From: Pleurodeles waltl
Taxonomy: Eukaryota > Chordata > Amphibia > Caudata > Salamandridae
Reading direction: 5' to 3'
NCBI RefSeq assembly: GCF_031143425.1
Contig: NC_090447.1
Coordinates: 848,661,760 to 848,725,759 of the forward strand
Length of the DNA: 64,000 bases
In this document: piece after piece, positions 1 through 10,770 of the stretch
How the letters are laid out: each line of letters starts with the position of its first letter
Numbering within the stretch: position 1 is the stretch's first letter
Notes under the pieces: model-generated
Told to the model about the DNA's origin: nothing
The model's database searches: none
The model's input: only the letters and a program-made list of their open reading frames with translations
Position numbers and translations under genes: made by a program

Positions 1-190
1 ACATTGTGAGCATGCTGTATGGGCAATGGCTGTTTGGAGTGGTGCGGATGAAAAATGGGGGGGGAGAATGAGGCGTTCATGAAACGACGGTGAGTGCATG
101 TGCGTCATGGCAAGGGTAGGGATGCGGGCCAATGACTGTGACGGTGCGGACGGTTATATCTTCTCCTTTTTCCCTGTACTATTCCTGTAG

Positions 191-462
191 GTCAGCGCCC
201 ACCAGAAGAAGGGTATTTGGCATGCCATCGCCAAGGAAGTCCGGACCCTGGGTGTCTACTACAGACGGAGAACCCACTGCTGGAAAAGATGGGAGGACAT
301 TCGCTGCTGGAGCAAGAAGACGGCGGAGGCCCAGCTAGGGATGGCCTCCCAACGTGGGAGGGGTGCCCATCGCACCATGACCCCCCCTGATGTTTAGGAT
401 CCTGGCGGTGGCGTACCCAGAGTTGGATGGGCGCTTGAGGGCATCACAGCAGCCACAAAGGG
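191..462 (+). pseudogene. Myb/SANT-like DNA-binding domain exon (Harbinger accessory protein), frameshifted
   Basis: The exon starts after a pyrimidine-rich tract ending in tag at 188-190 and ends before a gtgagt donor at 463. The translation from 191 contains HQKKGIWHAIAKEV, then RRRTHCWKRWEDIR and KKTAEAQLGMASQRGRG. The spaced tryptophans and basic helices are those of the Myb/SANT trihelix domain found in Harbinger-associated proteins. Frame 191 meets a stop near 397. The conserved continuation (FRILAVAYPELDGRL) is in another frame after a run of C at about 380-386, so one indel has broken the gene. The known role in this family is nuclear import and TIR binding with the transposase; that role is inferred here. 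Confidence 0.65.
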
Positions 463-849
463 GTGAGTACACTCTCATTCATCTGATTCAGCACACATTG
501 TAGGTGTCTTGGTAGGGGAGGTGGGCTGTGGGTTCCCCTAGGCCAAGGCGAGTTTAGTAGGCAAGGTCCCTTCTTATGGCAGGCCCTGTGGCACCCCATC
601 CCACCTGTGTACAGAAACTACACCTAGTCAGGCTCCTGTGACATCCATGTGTGCAGCAATCGGGCATAGCCTTGTAACCCATGTCCCTGTGATTGATTAG
701 GGAGCTCCAAGTGCACGGCATAGTGCAGGGGGCATCTGTGTCTATAGTGTCCACCACCGGTAGCGGTATTGCATACACTCAACATGTCTTTCTTCTGTCA
801 TCCCCCCTTTTTGTGGTCTCCCTGTTCTTGTGTGCATTAGCATCATCAG

Positions 850-1385
850 GGGGAGGAGCAGTGTCACCGGAGCAGGAGGTAGCTGCATCCCACATGGCCC
901 TGGAGGGCGACACAACGGAGTCAGAAGCCACCAGTGGGACGAAGGGCGAGGGGAGCTCCACGGCGGGACAGGAGCCGAGACCAGTGATACAGACTCCTCC
1001 TCTGATGGGAGCTCCCTTGCAGTGGCGGGCCCCTCTGTGCCCCGCGCATCTACAGGTACAGCCGCCACCTCCCCTGCCAGCACCGCCCTCCCAGCGTTTG
1101 CCCCGTGGCCGCTCACCCAGGAGGGTGGGCATCTCCTTCGCCCCAGGCATCTCAGCCGCTGCCCCTGTCACCCCTGCTGCCCTCAGTGAGGAGGCCATTG
1201 ACCTCCTGAGGTCCCTCACTGTTGGGCAGTCTACCATTTTGAATGCCATCCAGGGTGAAGAGAGGTAGTTGCAACAGACCAATGAACACCTGGAGGGCAT
1301 TCATTCTGGTCAGGCAACCCAACAGCGAGCTTTTCAGACTCTGGCCCTTAGCACTGATGGCAGCCATTGTCCCTGTCTCTAGCCT
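850..1385 (+). pseudogene. Second exon of the Myb-like protein (Pro/Ser/Glu-rich plus C-terminal helix)
   Basis: An acceptor-like catcatcag ends at 849. The open frame then encodes an acidic and proline-rich stretch (SPEQEVAASH onward, PPPPLPAPP near 1065), then a helical segment with LRSLTVGQSTILNAIQ. A TAG at 1266-1268 interrupts it; the same frame continues with LQQTNEHLEGIHSGQATQQ. That helix resembles the C-terminal oligomerisation region of Myb/SANT proteins in this TE class. The exon end is not determined. Confidence 0.45.
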
Positions 1386-2420
1386 CCCCCCTCCAACTTC
1401 CTCCTCTCAGACCCAAACCCCTGTACCTCAGCCTATCCCAGGCACACCATCAGACCAGCATGCACACACCTCAACACACAAGGGAAGCTCAGGCAAACAT
1501 AAGCACCACACATCCCATAGGCACTCACGCAAGCATCATACACATGGAGACATACCTACAGCCACTGCCTCCACTGTGTCCCCCTCCTCCTCGTCTCCCT
1601 CCTCCGTCCCTGTCTCATCTCCACTCACACCTGCATGCACTACATCATCAGCCACTACCTCCATCACCACCACACCCCGCTCACCCCGCTCACGTGCCCT
1701 CACCACCCCCACTACCATTCACACATCCCCTGTGTCCTCTCCCAGTGTGTCTGTGAGCCCACCTCCCAAGGTACACAAACGCAGCCACACACCCACCCAA
1801 CAGCCATCCATCTCACGACAGCCTCCAGCCCATGCACCTTCACCCAAAGTCACCAAACGTACACCTCCTACAACCACTACCTTTTCCTCCACTCCCAAAC
1901 CCCCTCTATCTACCCGTCCCAGTGTGTCCAAAAACCTTTTCCTGTCCACCTTGACCTCTTCCCCTCACCTCCCCCACCCCTTCACCAGGGCCCGCCTTTC
2001 CAGGTCCCAACCCAGCACCTCAGCCACAACATCTCCGGGAACAGTGGTGCCAGTAGGAACCGGCTTCTGGAGTGCGCCAGGCAGCAGGGCAGCCAGTGTG
2101 CCAAGGAGCCAGAGCATGGACAGTCCCCCACCTCAAAAGCACAAAAAGTTGGCCAGTGCAAAGCCGCTCCCAGGGGTACAGTTGGGAGTGTGGAGACAGC
2201 TGTGCCACCATCCAAGGTGGTGAAGGGGCACAGTAAAACAGGCAAGTCTAGAAAAACCTGCACGGCGGACAAGACCGCAACAAGCACCGCTGCCAAGGAC
2301 ACCGTCGCCACCAGCACCGCTGCCAAGGACACCGCCGCCACCAGCACCACTGAACAGGACACTGCCACCGCCAGCACCGCTGAACAAGACACCCCCACAA
2401 CAAGCACCACAGGCCAGTGA
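1386..2420 (+). pseudogene. His/Ser/Thr/Pro-rich coding-like region, function unknown
   Basis: Two long plus-strand frames overlap. One (to 2223) gives a histidine-rich block (KHKHHTSHRHSRKHHTHG) followed by Ser/Thr/Pro-rich sequence. The other, to 2418, ends in ten-residue repeats. There is no recognisable domain. The composition (few G, CA-rich) differs sharply from the flanks. It could be the low-complexity tail of the Myb-like protein or simple-sequence expansion that is open by chance. Confidence 0.3.
2278..2412 (+). repeat. 30-bp codon-phased tandem repeat (about 4.5 units)
   Basis: Units of the form accgctgccaaggacaccg plus gccaccagc repeat with a 30-bp period. They encode ten-residue units such as STAAKDTVAT, STAAKDTAAT and STTEQDTATA. 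The period is a multiple of three, so the frame is kept. Confidence 0.75.
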
Positions 2421-2456
2421 GCGCCAAAGATTCTGACGCTATTGAGTCCGCCACGA

Positions 2457-2663
2457 GCAGGATGAAGCACTGTAGGCACCAGCCCCCTCCAGAACCAGTG
2501 GAGAGATACATCCACTACCTCCGTCCTTGGCAGGATGAAGAACTCTGGGCACAAAGCCCCCTCCAGAACCAGTGGAAAGGTACATCCACTACCTCAGTCC
2601 TTGGCAGGATGAAGCACTGTGGGCACCAAGCCCGCTCCAGAACCAGTGGAGACTGTTATCCAC
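2457..2663 (+). repeat. About 74-bp tandem repeat, nearly 3 units
   Basis: Units begin gcaggatgaag at 2457, 2530 and 2604. Each contains ctccagaaccagtgga and, in the first two, tacatccactacctc. The period is 73-74 bp. The array runs directly into the 64-bp array. Confidence 0.85.
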
Positions 2664-2965
2664 TTGAGAGACTGTGGCTTTGCACTCCCCAGGATAAAGC
2701 AGTGGGCAAACCACCCACTGGAGAGACTTGAGAGACTGTGGCTTTGCACTCCCCAGGATAAAGCAGTGGGCAACCCACCCACTGGAGAGACTTGAGAGAC
2801 TGTGGCTTTGCACTCTCCAGGATACAGTAGTGGGCAAACCACCCACTGGAGAGACTTGAGAGACTGTGATTTGCACTCCCCAGGATAAAGCAGTGGGCAA
2901 CCCACCCACTGGAGAGACTTGAGGGACTGTGGCTTTGCACTCCCCAGGATGCAGCAGTGGGCTCC
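2664..2965 (+). repeat. 64-bp tandem repeat, 4 full units plus a partial fifth
   Basis: Units begin ttgagagactgtggctttgc at 2664, 2728, 2792, 2856 and 2919, giving periods of 64, 64, 64 and 63 bp. The core contains ccccaggataaagcagtggg and cacccactggagagac. The 2856 unit has lost a base in the gtggcttt segment. Confidence 0.9.
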
Positions 2966-3290
2966 GAAGCCCCCCTCGTGGATCTGGCGTCGTGCACTCA
3001 TCCGGCTGAGGTGCCACCCATTCCCTTCCCCCTGAGGTGCCTGTTTTATTTCTATCTGATGCCCCAGCAGTGTTCTCGCCGTGTTGTTCGGGTATTGAGT
3101 GTGGGCCTCGCCCATGCATTTTGGGCCCAGTGGTCCACGGACTATGATGGTGGAATACCTTGGACTTGTATTCTTGGTGGATATATTTGTTTATAGTGTG
3201 AATATCTTTATATATGTATATATTTTTGATTAATGTATTTGAATATATTACAATCATTCAACTCATTTCCTTTTGTTCTTGCATTCTTCC

Positions 3291-3420
3291 GGGGGGGAGG
3301 GGGGCGGTTCGGGGTTGTTAATGTAATGTATCAACATGTACTTGTGTGTGTGTTGTAGTGGGTGAGGGTGGGGGTGGGAGTGTTGCGTGCAGTGTGTGTG
3401 TGTCACTGTTTTTTCCCTCC
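3291..3420 (+). other. G-rich and GT-rich low-complexity tract
   Basis: A run of seven G, then six G, and further G-runs lie at 3291-3314. These are followed by gtgtgtgt and ggtgggggtggg tracts to about 3408. No coding signal is seen. The G-run spacing could form a quadruplex. Confidence 0.5.
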
Positions 3421-3639
3421 CACCTCCCCTGTGTCGTAGGTGCAGTACTCACTGTGGTCTTTGTTGCCGTCTTTGTTGTTCCTGGTAGAGGAGCAGGAAG
3501 ATAAAGGCTGGAAGAATCTGGGATTGGGTTCCATGGCGTCCTGATTCCTCATGGGGTGTGTAGAGGTGAGCGTTTTCCCTTCCAAGTCCTGTTTCCGCCG
3601 TGTTTTTGTTTGCAGTGAATCCGCCCCAGAAAAGGTGGC

Positions 3640-3862
3640 GGATTGGACTGTTGTAATAATGTGGGTGGTACATTGGGTTCCGCCTGTCTGTTGGCGGTTA
3701 CCGCCGCGGTGTTTGTTTGTACCGCCTTGGCGGTCGTAGTGTTAAAGTGGCTTTCTATGTTGGCGGTTTCCGCCACGGTCGTGATTCCATTTTTTTTCCA
3801 CCGGCCTGTTGGCGGTTTTACTGCCGCTTTAACACTGACCGCCAGGGTTGTAATGACCACCT
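3640..3862 (+). repeat. Right terminal region of the Harbinger-type element
   Basis: The motif ggcggt/accgcc occurs repeatedly in both orientations (3710-3850). The block ends with accgccagggttgtaatgacc. Dense short inverted motifs next to the terminus fit a Harbinger-type subterminal region. Confidence 0.55.
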
Positions 3863-3940
3863 ATATATTGATCGGATTACTTAACTTGCAGCATACATGT
3901 GTGACGGAGTGCTGTGGTTCTTATTAAAATATTGACATAT

Positions 3941-4640
3941 GGAAACCTAGTAAACCTATATATGTTTTAAAACTATACACGGATGGGAATCCGGACTGGG
4001 GTGACTGTTGGGGCTTTCACCAGGTTATGTCACCCAGAATCCTTTGCCAACCTCAAAATTTGGCTAAAAACACTTTTTCCACACATTTTGGTGATGGAAA
4101 TTTCTGGAATCTGAGGGGAGCCACAAACTTCCTTCCACCCAGCATTCCCCCAGGTCCCACAGTAAAAATGTCACCTCACTTTTGTGGGTAGGCCAATTGC
4201 CCGTGACAGGAAAGGTCCCAAAACGTATTGTGACCATAATGATAACTAAGGTGAGTGTACCATTTAGTCCTGGGATCTGGAACCATTTAGGGAAACCTAT
4301 CAAACCTAGACAATTCTGGAAAGTAGACATCAAGGGGAGTCCAGGAAGGTATCACTTGTAAAGGATTCCCCAAAGTTTTTCCCCCAGAATGCCCTGCAAA
4401 GTTAAACCATTGAATAAAAACACAATTTTTCCTTGCATTTGTGTGACGTAAACTACAGGAATATGCAGGATCCACAAACTGCTTACTACCCTGCATTCCC
4501 CAACTTGTTCGGCTAAAAGCTCTAACCACTGGTGTGCCTGGGCTTAGTTCCCGTGACAGTAATGGATTTAAAAAAAAAAAAAGAAATTTGCCCCAGCATC
4601 TGAACCCCCCCAGATGACATCCCCTCTGATGTGCCAGGAA
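3941..4640 (+). repeat. Two diverged copies of a 350-bp tandem unit
   Basis: The motif ggaaacctag/ggaaacctat starts each unit at 3941 and 4291. Parallel landmarks follow in order: a cccagaat...ctgc/gcc segment, aaaaacac, a ccacaaac segment, then accc(ag/tg)cattcccc. No open frame is shared. It belongs to an unidentified interspersed repeat. Confidence 0.6.
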
Positions 4641-4643
4641 ACA

Positions 4644-4706
4644 CTTTCAGGAAGGACCTGTTTGTAAGGGGAGAATCTCCCCTTTCAAACGAGCCCTTCC
4701 TGAAAG
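4644..4706. repeat. 31-bp inverted repeat with one-base loop
   Basis: The left arm, 4644-4674 (ctttcaggaaggacctgttt onward), is complementary to 4676-4706 with a few mismatches. The core aggggagaatctcccct is almost perfectly palindromic. A cruciform or hairpin is possible; the function is unknown. Confidence 0.75.
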
Positions 4707-4739
4707 GTGGGGAGGCCCTTTTTAGGTCTGTTTTCCCCA

Positions 4740-5492
4740 CCGGAGTAGAAAGCGCCCTTACCTGCTGCTTCCTGCTTAAGTTGGGAAAACAAACTGTGAC
4801 ATCAGTTCTTCCGTGTCTCCTGAGGTGTTTTAAATTAAAAAATAAATCCTCTGGTGCAGAGGAGAATTTTTAAAACCCCTTCCTGGCTTCGGCCAGTGGT
4901 TGTGGCCCGCAACCAGGGAGATACGCATAGCTAGTGTTAGTGAGTAGGAGGACTACTCATTCAGTGAGAAACGACGACTTTGAGTGGAGGACCCAGTAAA
5001 ACACTTTCTGAAATTTCAACCAAGTAGGCAGCAGCCATCAATGCACAAAAACATGGAGGCTATCTGCTATCAATAGGATAAAAAGCATAGGAATAATAAG
5101 CAACATGTTTCATTTTGTCACCAAGTTCTTGTGTTAATACACTGAAGGTAGAACCCTTCTTTTCATTCCAATGAAAATGTGAAAGGCTTAAAATAATGTG
5201 GCAATGCTGAAGCAGAGCCTGGAGACACAGCATCTCCAAAGAGACAATACCTTTCTTGATTTAAGGCAAAGTTCCTTTTTATGTTTTTCAATGTGAGCCT
5301 AACTGAAACCCATTGTCAACAATACCTAGCCATAAAATGTGTGCCAATTTGGACCTCAGTAATCGGACGTGGTACTTTAAAGATGACCTTAATGTTATCT
5401 GCAGGGAAATGCAGCTTTATGTCTTTCAAGGAAGGACCCTCCCTCAAAAAAGTTCTGCTGAAAAACGAATCTCAGAATTAGAGCCCAACTCA
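4740..5492. other. Unassigned sequence
   Basis: No coding domain, RNA gene or recognisable repeat end was seen. It holds short open frames with no family resemblance. Confidence 0.4.
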
Positions 5493-5899
5493 TCTTTTTT
5501 TTAACAACTTTATTTATCATTTTGGTCGACAGAACAGAAAAATTGTGGCACACATTTCAGCATCAGCAGTAGTAGTAGGGGAGGAGACAAGAAGACATGA
5601 GAATCAGCCTCCCACCGCCACCCTGACTACACATCAGCTGGTGACAAAATCAATCAGAGTTCATGATATTGATTTATCCCAGCCCATCAACCCCTTCCAT
5701 GAGCATCCCACCCCACTTAGCCCATAATAATGAAACACATATTATACAACAAATCAAGGAGAATCTATAACGTATATGTGTCTGGGAAACATAGCCATCA
5801 TGGCGGGTCAGTCTCTCAATCTGAAGGGGAGAGAACCCAGATGTCATTGTCCTGGACATTGTGCGGTGAATTCCCCCATTCTGTTTCGTCGCTGTATGT

Positions 5900-8450
5900 A
5901 TGTGACGAAGGGATGCCATGTTGCGTCAAATTTTGCCACCCTGTCCCTCAGGGCAGCGGTAAGCGTTTCCATTGCATGCAAGTTCCACACCTTTCCCCAC
6001 CACAGATTCAACGTAGGTGACTGTGATTGTTTCCACATTTATGCCACACACAACCTTGCAGCTAATAAGAGATGTGAAAAAAATCTCACAGCGAGTGAAC
6101 AAGGGAAAAGTTCTCTCTGTGCCTGAGTCACCTATGAGAATCACCAAAGGGTCGCCTGGCAGGTTATGCTGTGAATTGTATGGAAGACTTTGCTCCAGAA
6201 TTCATGTATTCTCAGACATGTCCACCACATATGCAGAAACGTACCTAGTTTCCCACCTCTTTTCCAGCAGGATTCAGATCTCCTAAATATTTTATGCAGC
6301 CGTACTGGTGTCAAATACCAGCATGTGAGAAGTTTATAGGAATTTTCTTTACAGCAGAGGCAAATTGAGGATTTGAAGGCTCTTTGCCAGATAGCTTTCC
6401 AGGTATCATCGGGAGTGGCCACCCCTAGTTCTTTCTCCCATTGTTTCATATATGCATGTTTCTTGGGGGGAGGGTACGGTTCAGTATGTGGCGGTATAGC
6501 CACTCTATTCCCCTACGTCAGACATTGGTAAGATATAATGAATCAAGAGGTGTCGCTTCTCTTTCCATGGCTAAGCGAGAAGCTGGTCGTCCATCCCAAT
6601 GTCGGGCTTTCCCTATCTGGTATGCGTCTCGTTAATCCAGAACAAATGTTTCCCTCAAGGTCTCATTCGTTTTTATGTCACAATTGTCATAAAAATCCCT
6701 CAGTGTGGGAGAGCACCCATGATCCCAGCAGAAGGAATCTTGGTGAATGGTTGGGCATGAGTGGAGTAAGGGGGAAAGGGTAAAATGAAACTGTCTCCTT
6801 CATCAAACCTCTTGCCAATAAGTCAGTAATGTGAAAGTAAGGGGGAGCGGCGGGAGCCCCTTGCACCTACGGCCTATGGGAGCCATAAAAAGTCACTCAG
6901 TGGGGCCGAGGAAAAGGCCTGCTCAACCTGTACCCAAGGTTTATTGTCCGAATCGTGGTTCCAGTCTAGTGAGGCCTACAGTTGTGCCACTAGGATATTG
7001 GTGGAGATATCTGGGAACCCTAGGCCGCCTTCTACCGTGCCAATAGAGTGCTGCCCTGGCTACTGTTGGTGACTTCCTACTCCAAACGAAAGTAAACATT
7101 TTGTTACAGATTTGTAGTTGTGTTGCTTTGGGAATGGTAATGAGAAGGGTTTAAAGAAGCTAAATCATATGGGGCATAAAGTTCATCTTGAGACAGTTGA
7201 GTCTCCCCTAGCCAGGAAATCTTGACTTTTCCCCATCTGTAGAGGTCCTTGAAAAGGGCATTGATCAGGGGAGGTATGTTGTTATTGTAGATGTCCCTAG
7301 TACGTGACGGAAGCTGGACACCAAGGTATGTCCTAGCTGATATTGTCCATTGAAAACCAGCTCTCTGAATAGGCTCACCGCTGCTCCCCTATGGGTCCCC
7401 CATCACCATGCCCCAGGATTTGGAAAAATGTATCTTCAAGACGGAGGCGTTCCCAAATAGATCCAATTCCCTCATTAATGCTGGTATGGAAGTCTCCAGG
7501 TCAGTGAGAAGACATAGGCCCTGATTATGACCTTGGCGGACGGCGGAGGCCGTCCGCCAAGGTACCGCCGCCAAATGACCGCACCGCGGTCAGAAGACCG
7601 CGGCGGCCATTCAGACATTTCCTCTGGGCCGGCGGGCGCTCTCCAAAAGAGCGCCCGCCGGCCCAGAGGAAATGCCCCTGCAACGAGGACGCCGGCTCAG
7701 AATTGAGCCGGCGTAGTTGCAGGGGTGCGACGGGTGCAGTTGCACCCGTCGCATATTTCAGTGTCTGCTTTGCAGACACTGAAATACTTTGCGGGGCCTT
7801 CTTACGGGGGCCCCTGCAGTGCCCATTCCATGGGCATGGGCACTGCAGGGTACCCCAGGGGCCCCGCGGCACCCCCTACCGCCATCCTGTTCCTGCCGGG
7901 AGACCCGCCAGGAACAGGATGGCGGTAGGGGGTGTCAGAATCCCCATGGCTGCGGAGCGCGCTCCGCAGCCATGGAGGATTCTGTAGGGCAGTGGTAAAC
8001 CGGCGGGAGACCGCCGGTTTACCCTGTCAGAATGCCCTCGGGAGCACCGCCAGCCTGTTGGCGGTGCTCCCGTGGTCGGTGTCAGAATGACCCCCATAGT
8101 ATATTGTCCCCAAAGAGGGCTATTTTATGCCTTCTGTTGCCAATTCGCATACCAGGAATTTCATGATTACTTTGAATTTTCGCTGCTAGAAGCTCCATTG
8201 GTAGAGCGAAATTCGAAGGGGGCACCCCGGCAAATCACTCTCATAAGGGTGACAGCAGACAATAGTGACTGAGTTATTTTTAGCTGGGCCACTGTTTTTT
8301 TTAAGTTAGCTTGTATATAGGTTTTCATCTTTGGGCCTATGTGTTTTTCAGCTATGATCTTTGACAGGTGTGCCCAATCAATCCTGTGGAATGCCTTCTC
8401 GGCGTCCAGGGAGAGAAGGGCCAAGGGCTGATGATTGAGTTCTGTGTGAG
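5900..8450 (-). pseudogene. L1 ORF2 fragment (RT and C-terminal domain), interrupted
   Basis: Reading the minus strand, 8167-8424 encodes ALLSLDAEKAFHRIDWAHL, the L1 RT region with the first catalytic Asp. The sequence just before the insertion reads ALFGDNIL where the catalytic FADD-type motif is expected; the two motif positions are altered to G and N. After the insertion, 7389-7516 continues as LLTDLETSIPALMRELDLFG. At 6141-6503 lies the C-terminal part (WEKELG, YKLLTCWYLTPVRLHKI, CWKRGGKLGTFLHMWW), typical of vertebrate L1. Several frameshifts are present. Confidence 0.8.
7517..8095. mobile_element. Non-autonomous Harbinger-like element made of a chain of perfect hairpins
   Basis: This is a 579-bp insertion in L1 RT flanked by ATA on both sides (7514-7516, 8096-8098); removing it restores the L1 frame. 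The ends, ggccctgattatgac and (reverse) gggggtcattctgac, match at 10 of 15 positions. Inside lie consecutive inverted repeats: 7531-7544/7549-7562 (14 bp), 7616-7641/7649-7674 (26 bp), 7690-7698/7705-7713 nested in 7675-7684/7716-7725, 7726-7738/7741-7753, 7754-7768/7772-7786, 7812-7826/7836-7850, 7870-7895/7909-7934 (26 bp), 7936-7959/7960-7984 (one bulge), 7994-8006/8011-8023 and 8040-8052/8059-8071. The 3-bp TSD suits Harbinger. It has no coding potential. Confidence 0.8.
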
Positions 8451-8459
8451 CGGAGGCTT

Positions 8460-10770
8460 TTGTTTACATTTTTTGCCTGATGTTGATGTGTCCTAGAAGT
8501 TGTAGTGTCCAGGGCCCCTGCTAACCAGGTTCCCTGGGTCAGAGCTCTTTCTCTAAATCTGTTGTGATGCTTGGCACAATTTGATACACTCTTAAATCTC
8601 ACTACAAGTCCCTAGTAAATTGGTACATCTGTACCCAGGGCTTGGGATATTAGGGGTAAGCCCCTGAGGGCAGCAGCACTGATTGTGCCACCCTCTAGGG
8701 TCCTGCATCCAGATGCACCCAGCACTGCCATTGCAGGCTGTGTTCTGGGGCAAACCTAGAAAGACAAATTCGACATGGCACACTCCCTGCATACCCTGTC
8801 CACCCTACACTGCATATTTTATGGGTAAGTCACCCATCTAGCAGGCCTTCCAGTCCAAAGGCAGGGGGCACCATACTATATGTGAGGACATAGCTGCTTG
8901 AGTAATATGCCCTCGCTGTGTCCTTGCCAAACCTGGGACATAGTGAGTGTACAGAGCAGCTATTTTAACATGCATGTGCTGGACACTGGTCAAACATGAG
9001 TTCCCCAGTTACATGATGCCCACTCTGCACCCTGGGTTGTTTGGTATCAAACAACTCAGGATGATAAATCCAAACTGGTACCAGTATTGGATTTATCCTA
9101 AATGTACCCAGGGGTCACCTTAGAGTCTGGCATGGTTGCTGACTGATTCCATACAGCATGCCATTTCCAGACAGCCAATATACCAACCTTGGGAGAAAGC
9201 CATCTCTGTAGTTTGTAAGACAATGCCCTTCCTGGGTGAAGGAGCTAACACCCTCTCCCTCAGCAATGTGCATTCCCCTGGCGGTAAGCTTCAAAGGGCT
9301 ACTGCCCTTGAAACTCAAGCCCCCAGGCCTGCTGCTAGCAGCAGATGGCTTCCCATCCCATTTTGCATCAACTGCCACTTTTGGCAGGGGCAAAGGCGGC
9401 AGACCTCACAAAGCATGCACCACCCATAGGGGCTTGCAGGCGAAGATGACCCTCCATTTCATTTTCATCCATGCTAGATGGCAGGAAAATAGCCAATGAG
9501 GTTTAGGGCAGTGACCCTTCCAACAGGGTGTGGTCACCGTAGTTAGTGTAGCCACGCAAGGGTAAGTGTTCCATTGGACACTAGCAGGTCTCCACCTAAA
9601 ATGCCCACTAAATTCAGTATTTAGTGAGCTCCCCTAGACCAAGAAATCAGATTCATCAGGAAGAAAAGAAGACAGAGCCGAAGAACCTGACAGCACGAGA
9701 ACAGAGGACCTGCTGCACCAAAAGAGGCTCCAAGACCCCTGCTCGCTGCACCTGAGTCCCGACAATCACTGCTGCAGAGGAGCTGACCACTGGACTGACC
9801 TCAAAAGACCTAGAGGAACTCTAGGCTTTGCAAATAGCCTGAGATCTCCCTCCTGAGTGGAGGCACCACTCAAGAACCAGAAGAAACCAGCAAGAACCAG
9901 CAAACCGGTGAGGGTCACTTCACTGAACCGGCCGTGATCTCCACAACCGGAAGTTGCAGCCAGACCCAATGATACACCAACGACAGCCCGGATGAGACTT
10001 ACAATTGTGCCAACTTTGGTGGCACTGCGCCCACCCATGGCTGAGTTGTGCTTATACCCCAAGTACTGGTCAGTGCACATCGGACTACAACAAAAACAGC
10101 TCTCCCAGAGCTGTAACCGGACCAGGAAGAAGCTCCAGTCAGTGGACATCAGGAACACCCTGGGTCTTCCACCACAACTCCCACATCAACCTGTAAGGTC
10201 CCTGGAAGAAGACTTACTTCCAGCTCCAAAGGGTTCCATTGCACACAGCCTCCAAGACCTCCAACTTGCCCTGCATCCGGCCGCCCTGAGCCCTGTAACG
10301 CGGAACCAGTTGTTTGCCACAGGTCCCTTTCCAGCACTGCTGCTGCTGGAACCGGGAGCCTCCCGAGGCTCTCCAGTTGGGACAGTGTGCCCACCAGCCT
10401 CAACGACCATCCTGCAAAAGAAGAGACTGGTAATTCAACTGAGTGATTTTCTATGCATTTTTACAGGTGGCCTTCCATTGATTCCTTTGGTGCGTAATTA
10501 CGCACTGAAAGACTAACTTTATTAAAACTTTGAAAAATCATAACTCAAAAAGAACTTAACATATCATAACCATTTTGGCCTTAAAAGTATATAAAAATCT
10601 GAAGTATTTTAAAAAAAATTGGTCTTGAGTTATTCATTGAGTGTGTGTGGTGCATGATTGATACTGTGAGTACAACAAATGCTTAGCACATCTCCTGCAT
10701 TAGCCTAACTGCTCGACCAGCTTCCTCAAAAATTGGAGCATTAGGTGATCTGATTTTTACCTCTGGAAAC
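8460..10770 (+). repeat. LTR-like interspersed repeat (family related to the 13208 copy)
   Basis: The sequence shares its layout with the other long LTRs in this window. A gctaaccagg segment near the left is followed by a cacccatctagcaggcctt segment (about 8830), a purine-rich leader-like region (9650-9780), and an AT-rich right part (10510-10620). No clean TG...CA ends were found. The left edge abuts the truncated L1. It has no real coding frame. Confidence 0.45.

Larger units (their letters stand above)
1..3862 (+). mobile_element. Harbinger-type DNA transposon, right-hand part (left end outside window)
   Basis: This block holds a Myb/SANT-like gene, long low-complexity coding-like sequence, tandem arrays, and a right end full of ggcggt/accgcc motifs that finishes with the motif gtaatgacc near 3858. 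Harbinger elements carry a transposase plus a separate Myb-like DNA-binding protein. Only the Myb part is recognisable here; no DDE transposase was found. The family call rests on this gene and the end motif. The left end and the target duplication cannot be checked. Confidence 0.6.
5493..8455 (-). mobile_element. L1-type LINE, 5'-truncated, minus strand
   Basis: On the minus strand the element ends with an AATAAA-type signal (aaataaagttgttaaaaaaa) leading into a short A-run at 5495-5510. Upstream is an L1 ORF2 C-terminal region, then RT motifs. Similarity starts near 8455 inside RT, so the endonuclease and ORF1 are missing. The hairpin element 7517-8095 splits it. Confidence 0.8.

Noticed and set aside
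2664..2965. 64-bp direct repeats as a CRISPR-like array
   Set aside because: The units are contiguous with no unique spacers and lie in a eukaryotic transposon.
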